Source: Nitrospirota bacterium
GTDB lineage: Bacteria > Nitrospirota > Thermodesulfovibrionia > UBA6902
Length of the DNA: 38,955 bases
Reading direction: 5' to 3'
Assembly (NCBI GenBank): GCA_016213945.1
Contig: JACQZF010000061.1
Span: forward strand, 1 to 38,955
Shown here: piece by piece, positions 8,978 to 17,102 of the stretch
Numbering within the stretch: position 1 is the first letter of the stretch
How the letters are laid out: each line of letters begins with the position of its first letter
The notes under the pieces: model-generated
Databases searched by the model: none
Seen by the model: the letters and a program-made list of their open reading frames with translations, nothing else
What the model was told of the DNA's origin: nothing
Made by a program: the position numbers and the translations under genes

Positions 8978-9033
8978 ACTTCCTCCTTTTGAATGAAAAT
9001 TATTTTTGATAATAGCGGAAAATAATCTTCCAT

Positions 9034-9063
9034 ATTAAATAATACGCACTTGTTTTATGTCAA
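9034..9063 (-). promoter_or_regulatory. Sigma70-type promoter of the rhodanese gene, with dyad
   Basis: On the minus strand TTGACA (9063-9058), an 18-base spacer and TTTAAT (9039-9034) form a near-consensus promoter about 57 bp before the rhodanese ATG. A perfect dyad CACTTG...CAAGTG (9047-9052 and 9061-9066, 8 bases apart) overlaps the -35 box and could be an operator. Confidence 0.7.
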
Positions 9064-9207
9064 GTGTTCTAATAACTATTTAAAAAGAAATTATGATTCA
9101 TAGCGGACTGTGGAAGGATTTCTATTTAAAAAGCAAAGGGCAGAGAGCTTAGAGTTAACAGAATGAATACTATCCGGGAAAGAATAACAAACCGCGGCAG
9201 CGCCACT

Positions 9208-9942
9208 TTAAACAATCACTACAGAGTCCTTGGAGCCTTCATTATTGCGGACAAACCTGTCTGCATGCCAGTCATTCTCCCAGCGCTGACCGTCGATAAG
9301 ATATTTGAATCTGTATCTTCTTTTGCAAAACAGTTCCATTGTTATGACAAAGTCTCCGTTTTCAAGCCTGGTCATGGGGGACATTGAAGCATCCCAGTTA
9401 TTAAACTCACCTACAAGCGCGACATTCTGTGAATTCTTTGCCATCTCCTTCAGAAGCCTGAATGTGACCTTACACTTTTTGCCGTCCTCGTTATACTGTT
9501 TTATAAAGCCCAATTTATTCGGCAGCAGTAAAGTTTTCCTGCTTTTCTTTTCGGTGTCCTTATGGATTTTATATTCCCAGTCAAAGTTGTACATATCGAT
9601 CTCCGGGACATTCGAGGCGGAGAATATCTTTGCCAGCGCTGCTTCCTGAACAGCCTTATCTTTCATCCTGAATTTAACTCCCGCCGAACATTTTTTCCCG
9701 TCCTGGTTCTTCCATAAAACATCGCCGGACAGGGAAACGGAGTTTCCTTTGCCCGGAAGGCCGACGAGCAGCTCCAGGTTTTCGTACATGATGAACTTGA
9801 AATCATCCGCATCCAGGCCGAGGCCTTCGCATGAAATATTTGTCGTTACCCCGGTGGCATAATCCGTGGCGCCGTATGTGGGCCTGAATATTACCCCGAG
9901 CTGCATGTCAAATCTCCTGAACTTTCTTTTGGTCTCTGGCAT
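9208..9942 (-). CDS. PilZ domain fused to an AMPK-type glycogen-binding domain
   Basis: Residues 1-115 are a PilZ domain with both c-di-GMP signature elements: RxxxR (R6-R10 in RKFRR) and NxSxxG (N35, S37, G40 in NISCEG). About residues 155-244 match the AMPK/CBM48 early-set carbohydrate-binding fold, with VGEFNNWD and YRFKYLIDGQRW. There is no catalytic domain and no signal peptide, so it is a cytoplasmic protein that may bind c-di-GMP at one end and a glucan at the other. The ribosome-binding site is GAGGAAAG. It stands alone, with no glycogen genes nearby. Confidence 0.85.
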   Translation of the reverse strand: MPETKRKFRRFDMQLGVIFRPTYGATDYATGVTTNISCEGLGLDADDFKFIMYENLELLVGLPGKGNSVSLSGDVLWKNQDGKKCSAGVKFRMKDKAVQEAALAKIFSASNVPEIDMYNFDWEYKIHKDTEKKSRKTLLLPNKLGFIKQYNEDGKKCKVTFRLLKEMAKNSQNVALVGEFNNWDASMSPMTRLENGDFVITMELFCKRRYRFKYLIDGQRWENDWHADRFVRNNEGSKDSVVIV

Positions 9943-10017
9943 CTTTCCTCGTGCGTACTATTTTATGTATTTGGCGTGGTGAAATAAAGAGGGAAATGAC
10001 GTTCAGAAGAAAAATTT

Positions 10018-10461
10018 TCAGATCGTCTGTATATATTCGTTGACCTCTGATTTGACCCGTGCCGCTACGTCTTTTGTTGCGTCGGACAGCGCCTTCATGT
10101 TTTCCCATTTAATAGTGAAGACGTAGTTGTAAATAAAATAATTTCTAAAGGACAGATAGCCGGTCAATATCTGGAAAAGATCCGGCGGCAGGATGCCGAT
10201 CTCGCTGGATTTCCTTAGCACCTTTTCATGCCATTCAGGGGAATCCTGCACGTCAAGTTTGTCAAAAAGCAGCATCTGCTTTAAGATCTTTTCAATGCCG
10301 CTGTATATATTTACTATAAAGGTCGCTATTGCCGCCTGCTCTGAAAACGTATACTCGGCTTTTTCCGGTGAGTAAACAGAAAAAAGTTCGCCGACAACCC
10401 TGTCTATGTTTGCGAATTCCTGCTCAAGGTATTTCTGAAGTTCCTCTATTGTCATGCTCAT
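10018..10461 (-). CDS. HepT-like alpha-helical protein
   Basis: This 147-residue protein is predicted to be all helical and contains LTGYLSFRNYFIYNYVF, which resembles the region of HepT-like RNases that carries the R-x4-6-H active site (here RNYFIYNY, with no histidine). No MNT/HepB nucleotidyltransferase antitoxin gene is next to it. The replaced histidine argues against the usual RNase activity. The ribosome-binding site (GGGAGGTAA) is good. Assignment is by pattern only. Confidence 0.5.
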   Translation of the reverse strand: MSMTIEELQKYLEQEFANIDRVVGELFSVYSPEKAEYTFSEQAAIATFIVNIYSGIEKILKQMLLFDKLDVQDSPEWHEKVLRKSSEIGILPPDLFQILTGYLSFRNYFIYNYVFTIKWENMKALSDATKDVAARVKSEVNEYIQTI

Positions 10462-10486
10462 TACCTCCCTGTCTTGAGAATTATAC

Positions 10487-10515
10487 CCTATGCTCTTTGC
10501 CCTCTGCTTCTCACA
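10487..10515. repeat. GCAAAGGGCA-type degenerate repeat
   Basis: The plus strand reads CCTATGCTCTTTGCCCTCTGC. Related stretches occur at about 7381-7394, 9135-9156, 17073-17102 and 22122-22155, always at gene edges. This one runs into the aarF stop. Confidence 0.6.
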
Positions 10516-12223
10516 GCCTCCCTGATTTTATAATAGATATCAGCAGCCTTATTCCAAGCAGAAAGGCCACTAAAAATCCTATGGCCCCGATTGTCGGCAG
10601 GCCGAAGATCCTGCCGCCGATATCCATATTGGATTGTATCAGCATTGACGAACCTACTATGATGGCTGCGACAATTATGCTGAATGCAAGACGGTTGCTT
10701 GAGCGGTCAATGTCACGTATCAATTTATCCATCCCTACAGGGTTGATATTAATGCTTACCTCATCCCGGAGAGATTTCCTCAACAGCCTGTTTATCTGTT
10801 TAGGCGTATCAAACAGCAGCCGCCAAACGTCCGACAAATTATCTTTTGCCTTCTCAAAGATGCTCTCGGGGCTCAGGCGTTTTTTTATCAGCTTTGCCGC
10901 GTAAGGGGCCGCGTAAGTAATGGCATTGAAACCGGGATCAAGCTGCCTGCCTATATTATCGAGGACCATTATGGTTTTGTTTATCAGCATCAATTCCGAA
11001 GGCACCCTGAGTCCATGTTTTATGACGAGGTGAGTAAACAGCTCCAGATATTCCGGGAAATTCACTTCAGAGATCGTGAGGTCATAAAGGGGCTCAACGA
11101 TATCAACGAGGTCTCTCTTCAGCGCCCTCTTGAATTCATCGAGGTCCACATCACCTGCCACCAGCCCCATGTCAATATATATATCAATGAGGTCGTCAAA
11201 CTTCCTGTTATAAAGCGCAAGGAACGCTCCGGCGATATTCTCCATCATGTCCGGTGTAAGCCGCCCGACTATTCCAAAATCCATAAGCCCTATCTTGCTG
11301 TCCTGCATTACAAAGATGTTACCGGGATGCGGGTCTGCGTGAAAAAACCCGTCTTCAAATATCATCTTGAAGTAGGCTGCAACACCTTTGCGGGCCAGTT
11401 CCAGCCTGTCAATACCGAGCGCGTCAATCCCCGGCAGATCGTCTATCCTCACGCCTTCAAACCTTTCCATTACGATCACTTTCTCGGATGACAGATGGGA
11501 GTAAATCGTGGGGATGCAAATATCCGTGTCTTCCGCAAAGTTTCTTTTGAATCTCTGCGCGTTTTTCGCCTCGGCAAAAAAATCCAGCTCCTTTTTAACT
11601 GTCTTTGAAAACTCGTTCACTATCCCCTCGGGATCAAAAAGCCTGCTTTCAGGGATATATTTGATCATGAGGCGCGCAATGGCATTCAGGATTGTCACGT
11701 CATTATCTATGATCTCGCTGATGTCAGGCCTCTGCACCTTGATGATCACTTTCTCGCCGGTCTTAAGGACTGCGTAATGGACCTGCGCGATGGAGGCGGC
11801 TGCAATCGGGGTCTCTTCAAAGTCCAGAAACACGTCATTGAGAGAAATATTGAGTTCAGACTCTATGATCTGGATCGCCTTTTCCGGGGCAAACGGGGGG
11901 ACCTTGTCCTGGAGCTTTTTAAATTCATCCGCGTATTCTGTTGTTATGAGGTCCGGCCTGGAGGAAAGGATCTGCGCCAGTTTTATAAATGAAGGGCCTA
12001 ATTCGCTGAAGGCCATCCTCAGTCTTTCAGGGATGGTGTGCTTCTCAAGTTTTTCCCATCGCCTCAGGATCTTTAATTTTATGCTCAGGGGGAAAAACCG
12101 CTGGAGATTTACCTGCTCAATAAACTGCCCGAACCCGTGCCTGAGGAAAACATTGACTATATGCCTTATGCGTTTTATATTTTTATACGTCTGCCAGTAT
12201 CTGAGAAGTTTTGTTATTGGCAT
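10511..12223 (-). CDS. ABC1/AarF/UbiB-type protein kinase-like protein
   Basis: Members of this family are atypical kinases or ATPases linked to isoprenoid quinone synthesis. The 570-residue protein has the family motifs: KLAQ at 81-84 (usually KxGQ, so Gly is replaced by Ala), the alanine-rich loop AAASIAQVH at 141-149, the lysine of IKVQRP at 162, HADPHPGN at 295-302 and DFG at 315-317. Two hydrophobic segments end the protein, so it is membrane anchored. Menaquinone genes mqnE and mqnC are 21 kb away in this window, and UbiB's ubiquinone role may not apply. Start is an ATG with a weak ribosome-binding site. Confidence 0.92.
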   Translation of the reverse strand: MPITKLLRYWQTYKNIKRIRHIVNVFLRHGFGQFIEQVNLQRFFPLSIKLKILRRWEKLEKHTIPERLRMAFSELGPSFIKLAQILSSRPDLITTEYADEFKKLQDKVPPFAPEKAIQIIESELNISLNDVFLDFEETPIAAASIAQVHYAVLKTGEKVIIKVQRPDISEIIDNDVTILNAIARLMIKYIPESRLFDPEGIVNEFSKTVKKELDFFAEAKNAQRFKRNFAEDTDICIPTIYSHLSSEKVIVMERFEGVRIDDLPGIDALGIDRLELARKGVAAYFKMIFEDGFFHADPHPGNIFVMQDSKIGLMDFGIVGRLTPDMMENIAGAFLALYNRKFDDLIDIYIDMGLVAGDVDLDEFKRALKRDLVDIVEPLYDLTISEVNFPEYLELFTHLVIKHGLRVPSELMLINKTIMVLDNIGRQLDPGFNAITYAAPYAAKLIKKRLSPESIFEKAKDNLSDVWRLLFDTPKQINRLLRKSLRDEVSININPVGMDKLIRDIDRSSNRLAFSIIVAAIIVGSSMLIQSNMDIGGRIFGLPTIGAIGFLVAFLLGIRLLISIIKSGRL

Positions 12224-12285
12224 TTAATATTTTAAGATGAAAATTAAGTTAACAGCTTTCTTTATGTTGTTGAGAATCAGCAAAA

Positions 12286-12381
12286 TTATAACGCCTTTCT
12301 TTTTTTAATTATACCCTCAATATCAGCCTTTGTCGCTATCATGAACTTGTACTTCTCATCCAGTCCGCCCCGTTTGTTCAA
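12286..12381 (-). CDS. Possible 31-residue ORF overlapping the restriction-enzyme stop
   Basis: A TTG codon at 12381-12379 overlaps the stop of the upstream restriction gene and opens 31 residues (starting NKRGGLDEKYKF after the TTG, ending IIKKRKAL). GAAGGAAG lies just upstream as a possible ribosome-binding site. The overlap and protein-like composition are the only support. It may be a small partner, the remnant of a larger gene, or chance. Confidence 0.25.
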   Translation of the reverse strand: MNKRGGLDEKYKFMIATKADIEGIIKKRKAL

Positions 12382-15300
12382 ACAACTTCCTTCTCAACTT
12401 CCGGGTAAATCTTATCGATTGCCTGCTGTATCTCAATCGTTTTTTGCAAAACTGTTACAACCCTGCAGTAATGTTTTATGTCTTCAAGAGATAATGTTTT
12501 CCCTTTCCTGTCTTTCAGCCATTTTTCACAAACCTGATAACCGCCGATATGGTATTCCCATACTTCGGGCTTAACATTCTCAAAATACTTATCATTGTTT
12601 ATAAATATTTTTCCATCCTCATATCTCGGTTTTTCGACCTTATTATTTCCCTCGCCCTGAAATTTTGCAATTGGTTTATCAAACTCTGGTGATTTGAGCA
12701 AGTGCAAAGCTACAAGCTTCTCACCATGCACTCCCATTTTCTTGAACAGCTTGTAATCTTTTGTAAAAGGTATTCGCGGAAAATCAATCTTTAAAAACTC
12801 AGCATACTTTGTGCGGTAAATATTAGAGTAGAGTACAGCATAAATGTAATAGAAGACCTCTTCTGGAAATGGCTCCTTCTTGTAGATTGACGATAGACTT
12901 TTCAAAAGAGATTCAGAAATATTTGGTCTTCTAATCTTATAAGGCGTCTCCGGCTCAAATAGCATCAAAACACTACTTAAGGACTTACTCCTTTTAGGTT
13001 TATTTTTGTCGATATAAAGATAAAGGGGGAAAAGATATGAACGCTCTCTGGTCTCTAAAGATACTGTACAGTCATTCGTGATTTTATCAGAACAAAGCGC
13101 ATGTCTGAACTCTCCATTCACCTGACGATTAGCAATTAATCCCAAATTATCTTGAAGCATATTCTGCATTACTTCTTTTCGCGAACGTTCAATGACTGAA
13201 TCATGATAGAAAATCCACTGCTCATCAAAAGGGCGATACAGGATTTTTGTTATTGTCTGTTCCCATTCATCATCATTCGTTACACTTTCTCTGGCGTCTT
13301 TAAGTTTCCAATTGGACTTATCTTTCAAGCCATAAGTCTGCTGGATTATTTCGTCAGGCAGTTTTTTGTCTCGGAACTGCAATATCCTTCTTCTCAATGT
13401 ACTTTTATCAGAGTCAAGTACAAAATTGTCTCTTGATGTGACTATTCCCACGCTGTTTACCGGGAAAATATCGGTAATTTTAGGATAGGTTTGATATTGC
13501 GACAAAAGTCTTTCATCTCTTGGAATAAAAAGATAGAATTCGGATTTTGGGGTTATCTTTTTCCATTTGGTTGTTATTAAATCGTTTATATTGAGCCAGG
13601 CGTATTTATCTTCTCTGGTCCCCCATAATTCAGAATGCGAGATTGTTTTCTTCAGCCCCTTCTTCTTAATGAATAATGCAATTGCCACTCCCTGCTGAAT
13701 GTCAAAAACATTCTCATCTTTTGAGCCGTCAGGACATTTTTCTTTTTTAAGGCTGTTACCGTGAAGATCAAGCAGGTAAATCTCGTCAAAACTCTGCATA
13801 AGCGACTGCCGCATTCCCCTGAACGTCGGGTTATCAAGATAGCTGTGGTTAGTAATAAAGCCCAGAACACCTTCCCCCACCTGATCAATTTTCCATTGTG
13901 CAAAACGTATGAACTTCACATAGTCATCCTGAAGCCACTTTGGATTTTTCTCACCGAGCGGTTTACCGTCTACTTGAAAGTATGCCTTTATTTCTTTGGT
14001 TATCCAGTCTCCGATATTGGTTGAATGCCCTGAATACGGCGGATTGCCGAGGATGGCGAGAATAGGTTTTTCCTTTTTCACTTTGCCTGCCAGATGTGAT
14101 TCTTCTGAAAGAGACGCCATACCGGGCAGAGACGTTTGCTCAAGTTCATCCATCTCAAGGGTGTTTGTGAGATAAAGTTTAAATCTGTCATCCTTCTGTA
14201 ACTTGTATCCGAGTTCTTCAAGAAGAAAAGACATTTTTAAATGTCCGACTGCATACGGCGCCATCATCAATTCAAATGCGTAAAAGTTTTTGAGGATGTG
14301 GGTCTTAATAAAGTCTTTTTTGCCGCCATCTCCATACCTGGAGATAAATTCTTCCACTGCAAGATTGCTTGTCTCAGCAAGAAAAGTGAGCGTCCCTGCC
14401 GCTGGGTCTAATACAGTAACAGAATCTGATGCAAAGCCGTCCTTCTTCCCGAAATATTCTTTCAGGATTATATTTAAAGAACGAACGATATAAGAGACTA
14501 CTGGCTCAGGCGTATAATAGACTCCGCGTTTCTCCCTTTCCTTCGGGTCGTATTCCGTGAGGAATGTCTCATAGAAATGAATGATCGGGTCGCTGCCTCT
14601 GCCTTCATGATAAAACTTATGGAGCGTCTGTTTTACATCAGCCACTGAGAGGACTTCGGATATGTCGTCAACGATCCACTCCATCTGAGGAGGCAGATCT
14701 TCAAGGGATATGAACTTGAAGACATCTCTTAATATCCCGATCGTCCTCGGTATGTAGTCAAATGCAAGCTTCCTGTTAAAACCGTTTTCAGCGCGTGTCC
14801 TTGCCGCAAAAAGACCATAGGTTATTGTCTGGCTGTACAGGTCAGCAAAATCTTCTTTTGAAAGTCCGTGAATGAGATACTTTTGAAACGCCTCATAAAA
14901 TCCGAGGATAAATCCTTTTCCTTTTCTCTCTTCTTCCTTCAGCTCCTCAATGATGACCTGCTCTTTTAAAAACCTGGTCCTCTTTGCAAGCTCAACTGCG
15001 AGAGTCTTTGCCGTATATGTTTTCGGCAGAGAGAAAGAAAAATATTGTTCAAGGAGATCAAAAAATTCCTGCTCTTTTTCAACAGGCGGGATTGTGCCGA
15101 GTTTTTGTATTAAAAACGGTCTGGCGATCTGAACACTGTCAATCATTCGACCATCCCGGTACAGTCTGAATTCGAAGAAGTTGGTCAATATTAAATTAGG
15201 GAAGGTATGCAGATAGCGCTTTAACTGGTCAGTGTCTTCTATCTGATCCAAGTGTTTGACCCCCCTCAATCCCCCCTTATCAAGGGGGGAAGTAAAGGGG

Positions 15301-15530
15301 GGTGTCTTGGCCTCGATGTATCCGACTATATGCTGTTTACCGTCCCATATCCTGAAATCCGGGTTCCCGGCATCAGTCTTTTGAGGGATGGTCGTAACAT
15401 GCACTTTCTTCTTGTTTATTGATTCAGCGTAATTCTGAAAAAGCCCTACGATGCAGGAGTAGTAACTTGATTCTGTTGCGTCCCCCCGCTTGCTGACCTC
15501 AAAGATATTTTTTAAATACGCTTTTAGCAT
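12378..15530 (-). CDS. Single-polypeptide restriction-modification enzyme (N6-adenine methylase plus nuclease)
   Basis: One 1050-residue chain combines DNA cleavage and adenine methylation, as in type IIG/ISP-like enzymes. A PD-(D/E)xK nuclease lies at the N-terminus (NPDF at 56-59 and EAK at 73-75). The methylase has the SAM motif DPAAGTLTF (375-383; usually DPACGTGTF) and the catalytic NPPY (496-499). The C-terminal half should be target recognition (YRPFDEQWIFYH, then LGLIANRQV). There is no helicase domain, unlike long type ISP enzymes. A palindromic repeat adds about 17 residues right after the nuclease EAK (76-92), which may affect cleavage. There is no separate specificity or methylase gene. 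The start lacks a good ribosome-binding site. Confidence 0.88.
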   Translation of the reverse strand: MLKAYLKNIFEVSKRGDATESSYYSCIVGLFQNYAESINKKKVHVTTIPQKTDAGNPDFRIWDGKQHIVGYIEAKTPPFTSPLDKGGLRGVKHLDQIEDTDQLKRYLHTFPNLILTNFFEFRLYRDGRMIDSVQIARPFLIQKLGTIPPVEKEQEFFDLLEQYFSFSLPKTYTAKTLAVELAKRTRFLKEQVIIEELKEEERKGKGFILGFYEAFQKYLIHGLSKEDFADLYSQTITYGLFAARTRAENGFNRKLAFDYIPRTIGILRDVFKFISLEDLPPQMEWIVDDISEVLSVADVKQTLHKFYHEGRGSDPIIHFYETFLTEYDPKEREKRGVYYTPEPVVSYIVRSLNIILKEYFGKKDGFASDSVTVLDPAAGTLTFLAETSNLAVEEFISRYGDGGKKDFIKTHILKNFYAFELMMAPYAVGHLKMSFLLEELGYKLQKDDRFKLYLTNTLEMDELEQTSLPGMASLSEESHLAGKVKKEKPILAILGNPPYSGHSTNIGDWITKEIKAYFQVDGKPLGEKNPKWLQDDYVKFIRFAQWKIDQVGEGVLGFITNHSYLDNPTFRGMRQSLMQSFDEIYLLDLHGNSLKKEKCPDGSKDENVFDIQQGVAIALFIKKKGLKKTISHSELWGTREDKYAWLNINDLITTKWKKITPKSEFYLFIPRDERLLSQYQTYPKITDIFPVNSVGIVTSRDNFVLDSDKSTLRRRILQFRDKKLPDEIIQQTYGLKDKSNWKLKDARESVTNDDEWEQTITKILYRPFDEQWIFYHDSVIERSRKEVMQNMLQDNLGLIANRQVNGEFRHALCSDKITNDCTVSLETRERSYLFPLYLYIDKNKPKRSKSLSSVLMLFEPETPYKIRRPNISESLLKSLSSIYKKEPFPEEVFYYIYAVLYSNIYRTKYAEFLKIDFPRIPFTKDYKLFKKMGVHGEKLVALHLLKSPEFDKPIAKFQGEGNNKVEKPRYEDGKIFINNDKYFENVKPEVWEYHIGGYQVCEKWLKDRKGKTLSLEDIKHYCRVVTVLQKTIEIQQAIDKIYPEVEKEVV
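15255..15305 (-). repeat. Palindromic coding repeat in the restriction enzyme
   Basis: It is translated TPPFTSPLDKGGLRGV, residues 76-91. The coding-strand core is CCCCCCTTGATAAGGGGGG. It has the same frame and orientation as the copies in the glycosyltransferase. Confidence 0.88.
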
Positions 15531-15765
15531 AATTATATTTTTGTCTCATCACTCCTCTAATTTCACCCGAACAAATATTAATCAAACTCTCTAAACAGCA
15601 AGAAGGTGAAAAGAGATATGCAATCTGATAAAGGTTCTTCCCTGTCTTGATTTATAACCTGCTTTTTTCCTGCCAAGCCGAGTACGGGCACAGGAATAGA
15701 TTAAGATATTGCACAAACTTTATCAATGAGAAGTGATGAGAAAAATTCGGAAGGATTTTTGCCAT

Positions 15766-15995
15766 CTAAACAAAATCAAAGACGTCCATGCTGATGGTCT
15801 TTTCAGGCTTTGCTTCTCCGTGGACCATACGTCGAATTTTTTCGGTCGTCTCCCTGCTAAAACAGGCTCGCCGCATCTTGAACAGATTGTCGCAGGGATA
15901 TGCTCAACCAAAACAGGTTTACCATCAATCTGAAAAACCTCATTTACAAATCCTTCTTTGGCTTCTGCAAAGCCACATGCATGGCAGTGAAACAG
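15766..15995 (-). pseudogene. YgiT-type zinc-finger (MqsA-like) antitoxin, frameshifted
   Basis: Joined across one frameshift the product begins FHCHACGFAEAKEGF, contains CSRCGEPV, and ends KTISMDVFDFV. That is a short zinc-finger antitoxin-type protein with CxxC pairs in both halves and no helix-turn-helix. The first frame runs to about 15859; the second resumes as SRETTEKIRRMV. The break is in a run of four T (15859-15862 as A on the plus strand), where one more T would restore Phe and the frame. No ATG starts the gene: a good AGGAGG is followed at normal spacing by CTG (15993-15995). The usual toxin gene upstream (DUF4258 or RelE-like) is missing. Confidence 0.75.
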
Positions 15996-16025
15996 CTTTA
16001 CCTCCTTTCTTTTGCCTGTAAAAGT

Positions 16026-16361
16026 TTAATAACATTCCAGGTGGGTTCGTGCAGCGTGTGTTGGTATTCCTTCGGCATCCACATATATGGCAACTTTCTC
16101 GACCCCTTCTTCATAACTATTGCTATTACAAAGAGAGTATCCAAGAGTTTCATACGCCTTTATGAAAACTTCCAGGGTTTCTTCTTGGGGAATATCGGGC
16201 GGCCAGAAACAATCTTTATTGGGCCACCACCATGTTTCACTTTCACCTGCGGCCCAGGCAATGCAATTATACTCTTTAGTGGCCGGGCTGGTAATCTCAT
16301 ATCCGCTTAACTGCAAACCCGGAAAAATTTCTTCGATCAGCTTTTTGTCCCCCCTCAGAAC
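16026..16361 (-). pseudogene. DUF7689-like protein, truncated
   Basis: The frame includes FPGLQLSGYEITSPAT, EYNCIAWAAGE, WWWPNKD and EKVAIYVDAEG, ending PTHAARTHLECY. These match what I recall as the DUF7689 family (function unknown), whose members go on after HAAR with a WTSKLG-type segment that is absent here. The open frame extends upstream to 16361 without an ATG; the first usual start codon is TTG at 16316-16314, which would cut off the conserved FPG part. Both ends therefore look damaged. It follows a small conserved partner (16362-16658). Confidence 0.6.
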
Positions 16362-16658
16362 TTATGCAATGTAGCCTTTTTCTCTGCCTCACTTAAGCCA
16401 GTCTTCGGACATCTGTCTTAATCTGCCCCTATGCTCAGGCAAGACGGGGTCTTCGCCCGTTATAGACCTTAAAGCCCAAAACCAATGATCCGGCTTCCTT
16501 TTCATCTCTGAAAGGATAAAAGGAACGGCAACATGTCCCATTCCAATTATCTGTTGGTAGGCAGGATGCTTTGAGATTTCTGTAATGGATGACAAATACG
16601 CAGTCTCAGATTCCCATTCAAGTTTCAACATCTGAAACCGTACAAAAGAATCTTTCAA
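16362..16658 (-). pseudogene. Small conserved protein with in-frame stop (Trp to TGA)
   Basis: From a TTG start at 16658 with GGGGAGG before it, the frame gives 89 residues ending SEDWLK and a TGA at 16391-16389. Reading through that codon continues GREKGYIA and a TAA at 16364-16362. Relatives I recall end WLKWGREKGY, so the TGA sits exactly where TGG (Trp) is expected. Conserved parts are HPAYQQIIGMG and HWFWALRSITGEDPV. The function is unknown. Such genes are often next to a DUF7689-like gene, as here. Only about nine residues are lost, so the product could still fold. Confidence 0.65.
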
Positions 16659-16698
16659 TTCCTCCCCCCGGATTTACAGAAATACTTCAATCAGATAT

Positions 16699-17010
16699 TC
16701 ACTCTTGCGACGAGCCTTCAAGCTTCTTGACCCTTGCTGAAAGGGCGGTCAACTTCTTTTCGAGTTTTTCAACTTCCTCTCTCGTCGGGATGTTCATCTT
16801 CTCAAGGGTCTTATTCACGAGCTCGGTCAGACTTTTTGATAGAGTCTCCCCGCTCTTCCCTGCCTTGTCCGACCACTCTTTTACAAGCTTTGATCCCTGC
16901 GATTCGCTGAGCTCTCCCTTTTTGACAAGCTCGTCGATCAACTCTTTCACCTTTTCAGGCACGCCCAGTCCTGCCATCAATGCCTTGTGCAAAACATCAT
17001 TAATTGTCAT
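16699..17010 (-). CDS. Phasin-like coiled-coil protein
   Basis: The 103-residue protein starts MTINDVLHKALMAGLG and is highly charged, helical and coiled-coil at the C-terminus (EEVEKLEKKLTALSARVKKLEG). It resembles small proteins annotated as polyhydroxyalkanoate granule-associated or phasin-like; no PHA genes are nearby, so the role is open. The frame is open 13 codons further, but AGGAGG lies right before the ATG at 17010, which decides the start. It is flanked on both sides by GCAAAGGGCA-type repeats and lies downstream of alaS. Confidence 0.75.
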   Translation of the reverse strand: MTINDVLHKALMAGLGVPEKVKELIDELVKKGELSESQGSKLVKEWSDKAGKSGETLSKSLTELVNKTLEKMNIPTREEVEKLEKKLTALSARVKKLEGSSQE

Positions 17011-17072
17011 CGTTCCCTCCTCCTTTTTTTGCATGGAGCAAAGAGCCAAGGGTAACAGTTTAAGATCTTTCC

Positions 17073-17102
17073 CCTATGCCCTTTGCGCTATGCACTTTGC
17101 TT
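17073..17102. repeat. GCAAAGGGCA-type repeat containing the alaS stop
   Basis: The plus strand reads CCTATGCCCTTTGCGCTATG and continues CACTTTGC: degenerate tandem heptamers. The alaS stop codon (17088-17090) and the last codons (KQSA) lie within it, so the repeat has supplied the end of alaS. Confidence 0.65.

Noticed and set aside
15531-15540. TATAAT as the promoter of the restriction gene
   Set aside because: It ends one base before the ATG, so transcription would start inside the gene.
16389-16391. TGA read as tryptophan (recoded genetic code)
   Set aside because: TGA is an ordinary stop in other genes here (restriction enzyme, DsrE-like, YdbH-like), so a point mutation is the simpler reading.
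12378-16700. A full defence island (BREX, DISARM or Septu-like)
   Set aside because: Only one restriction-modification gene and three damaged small genes are present; no ATPase, helicase or phosphatase partner was seen.
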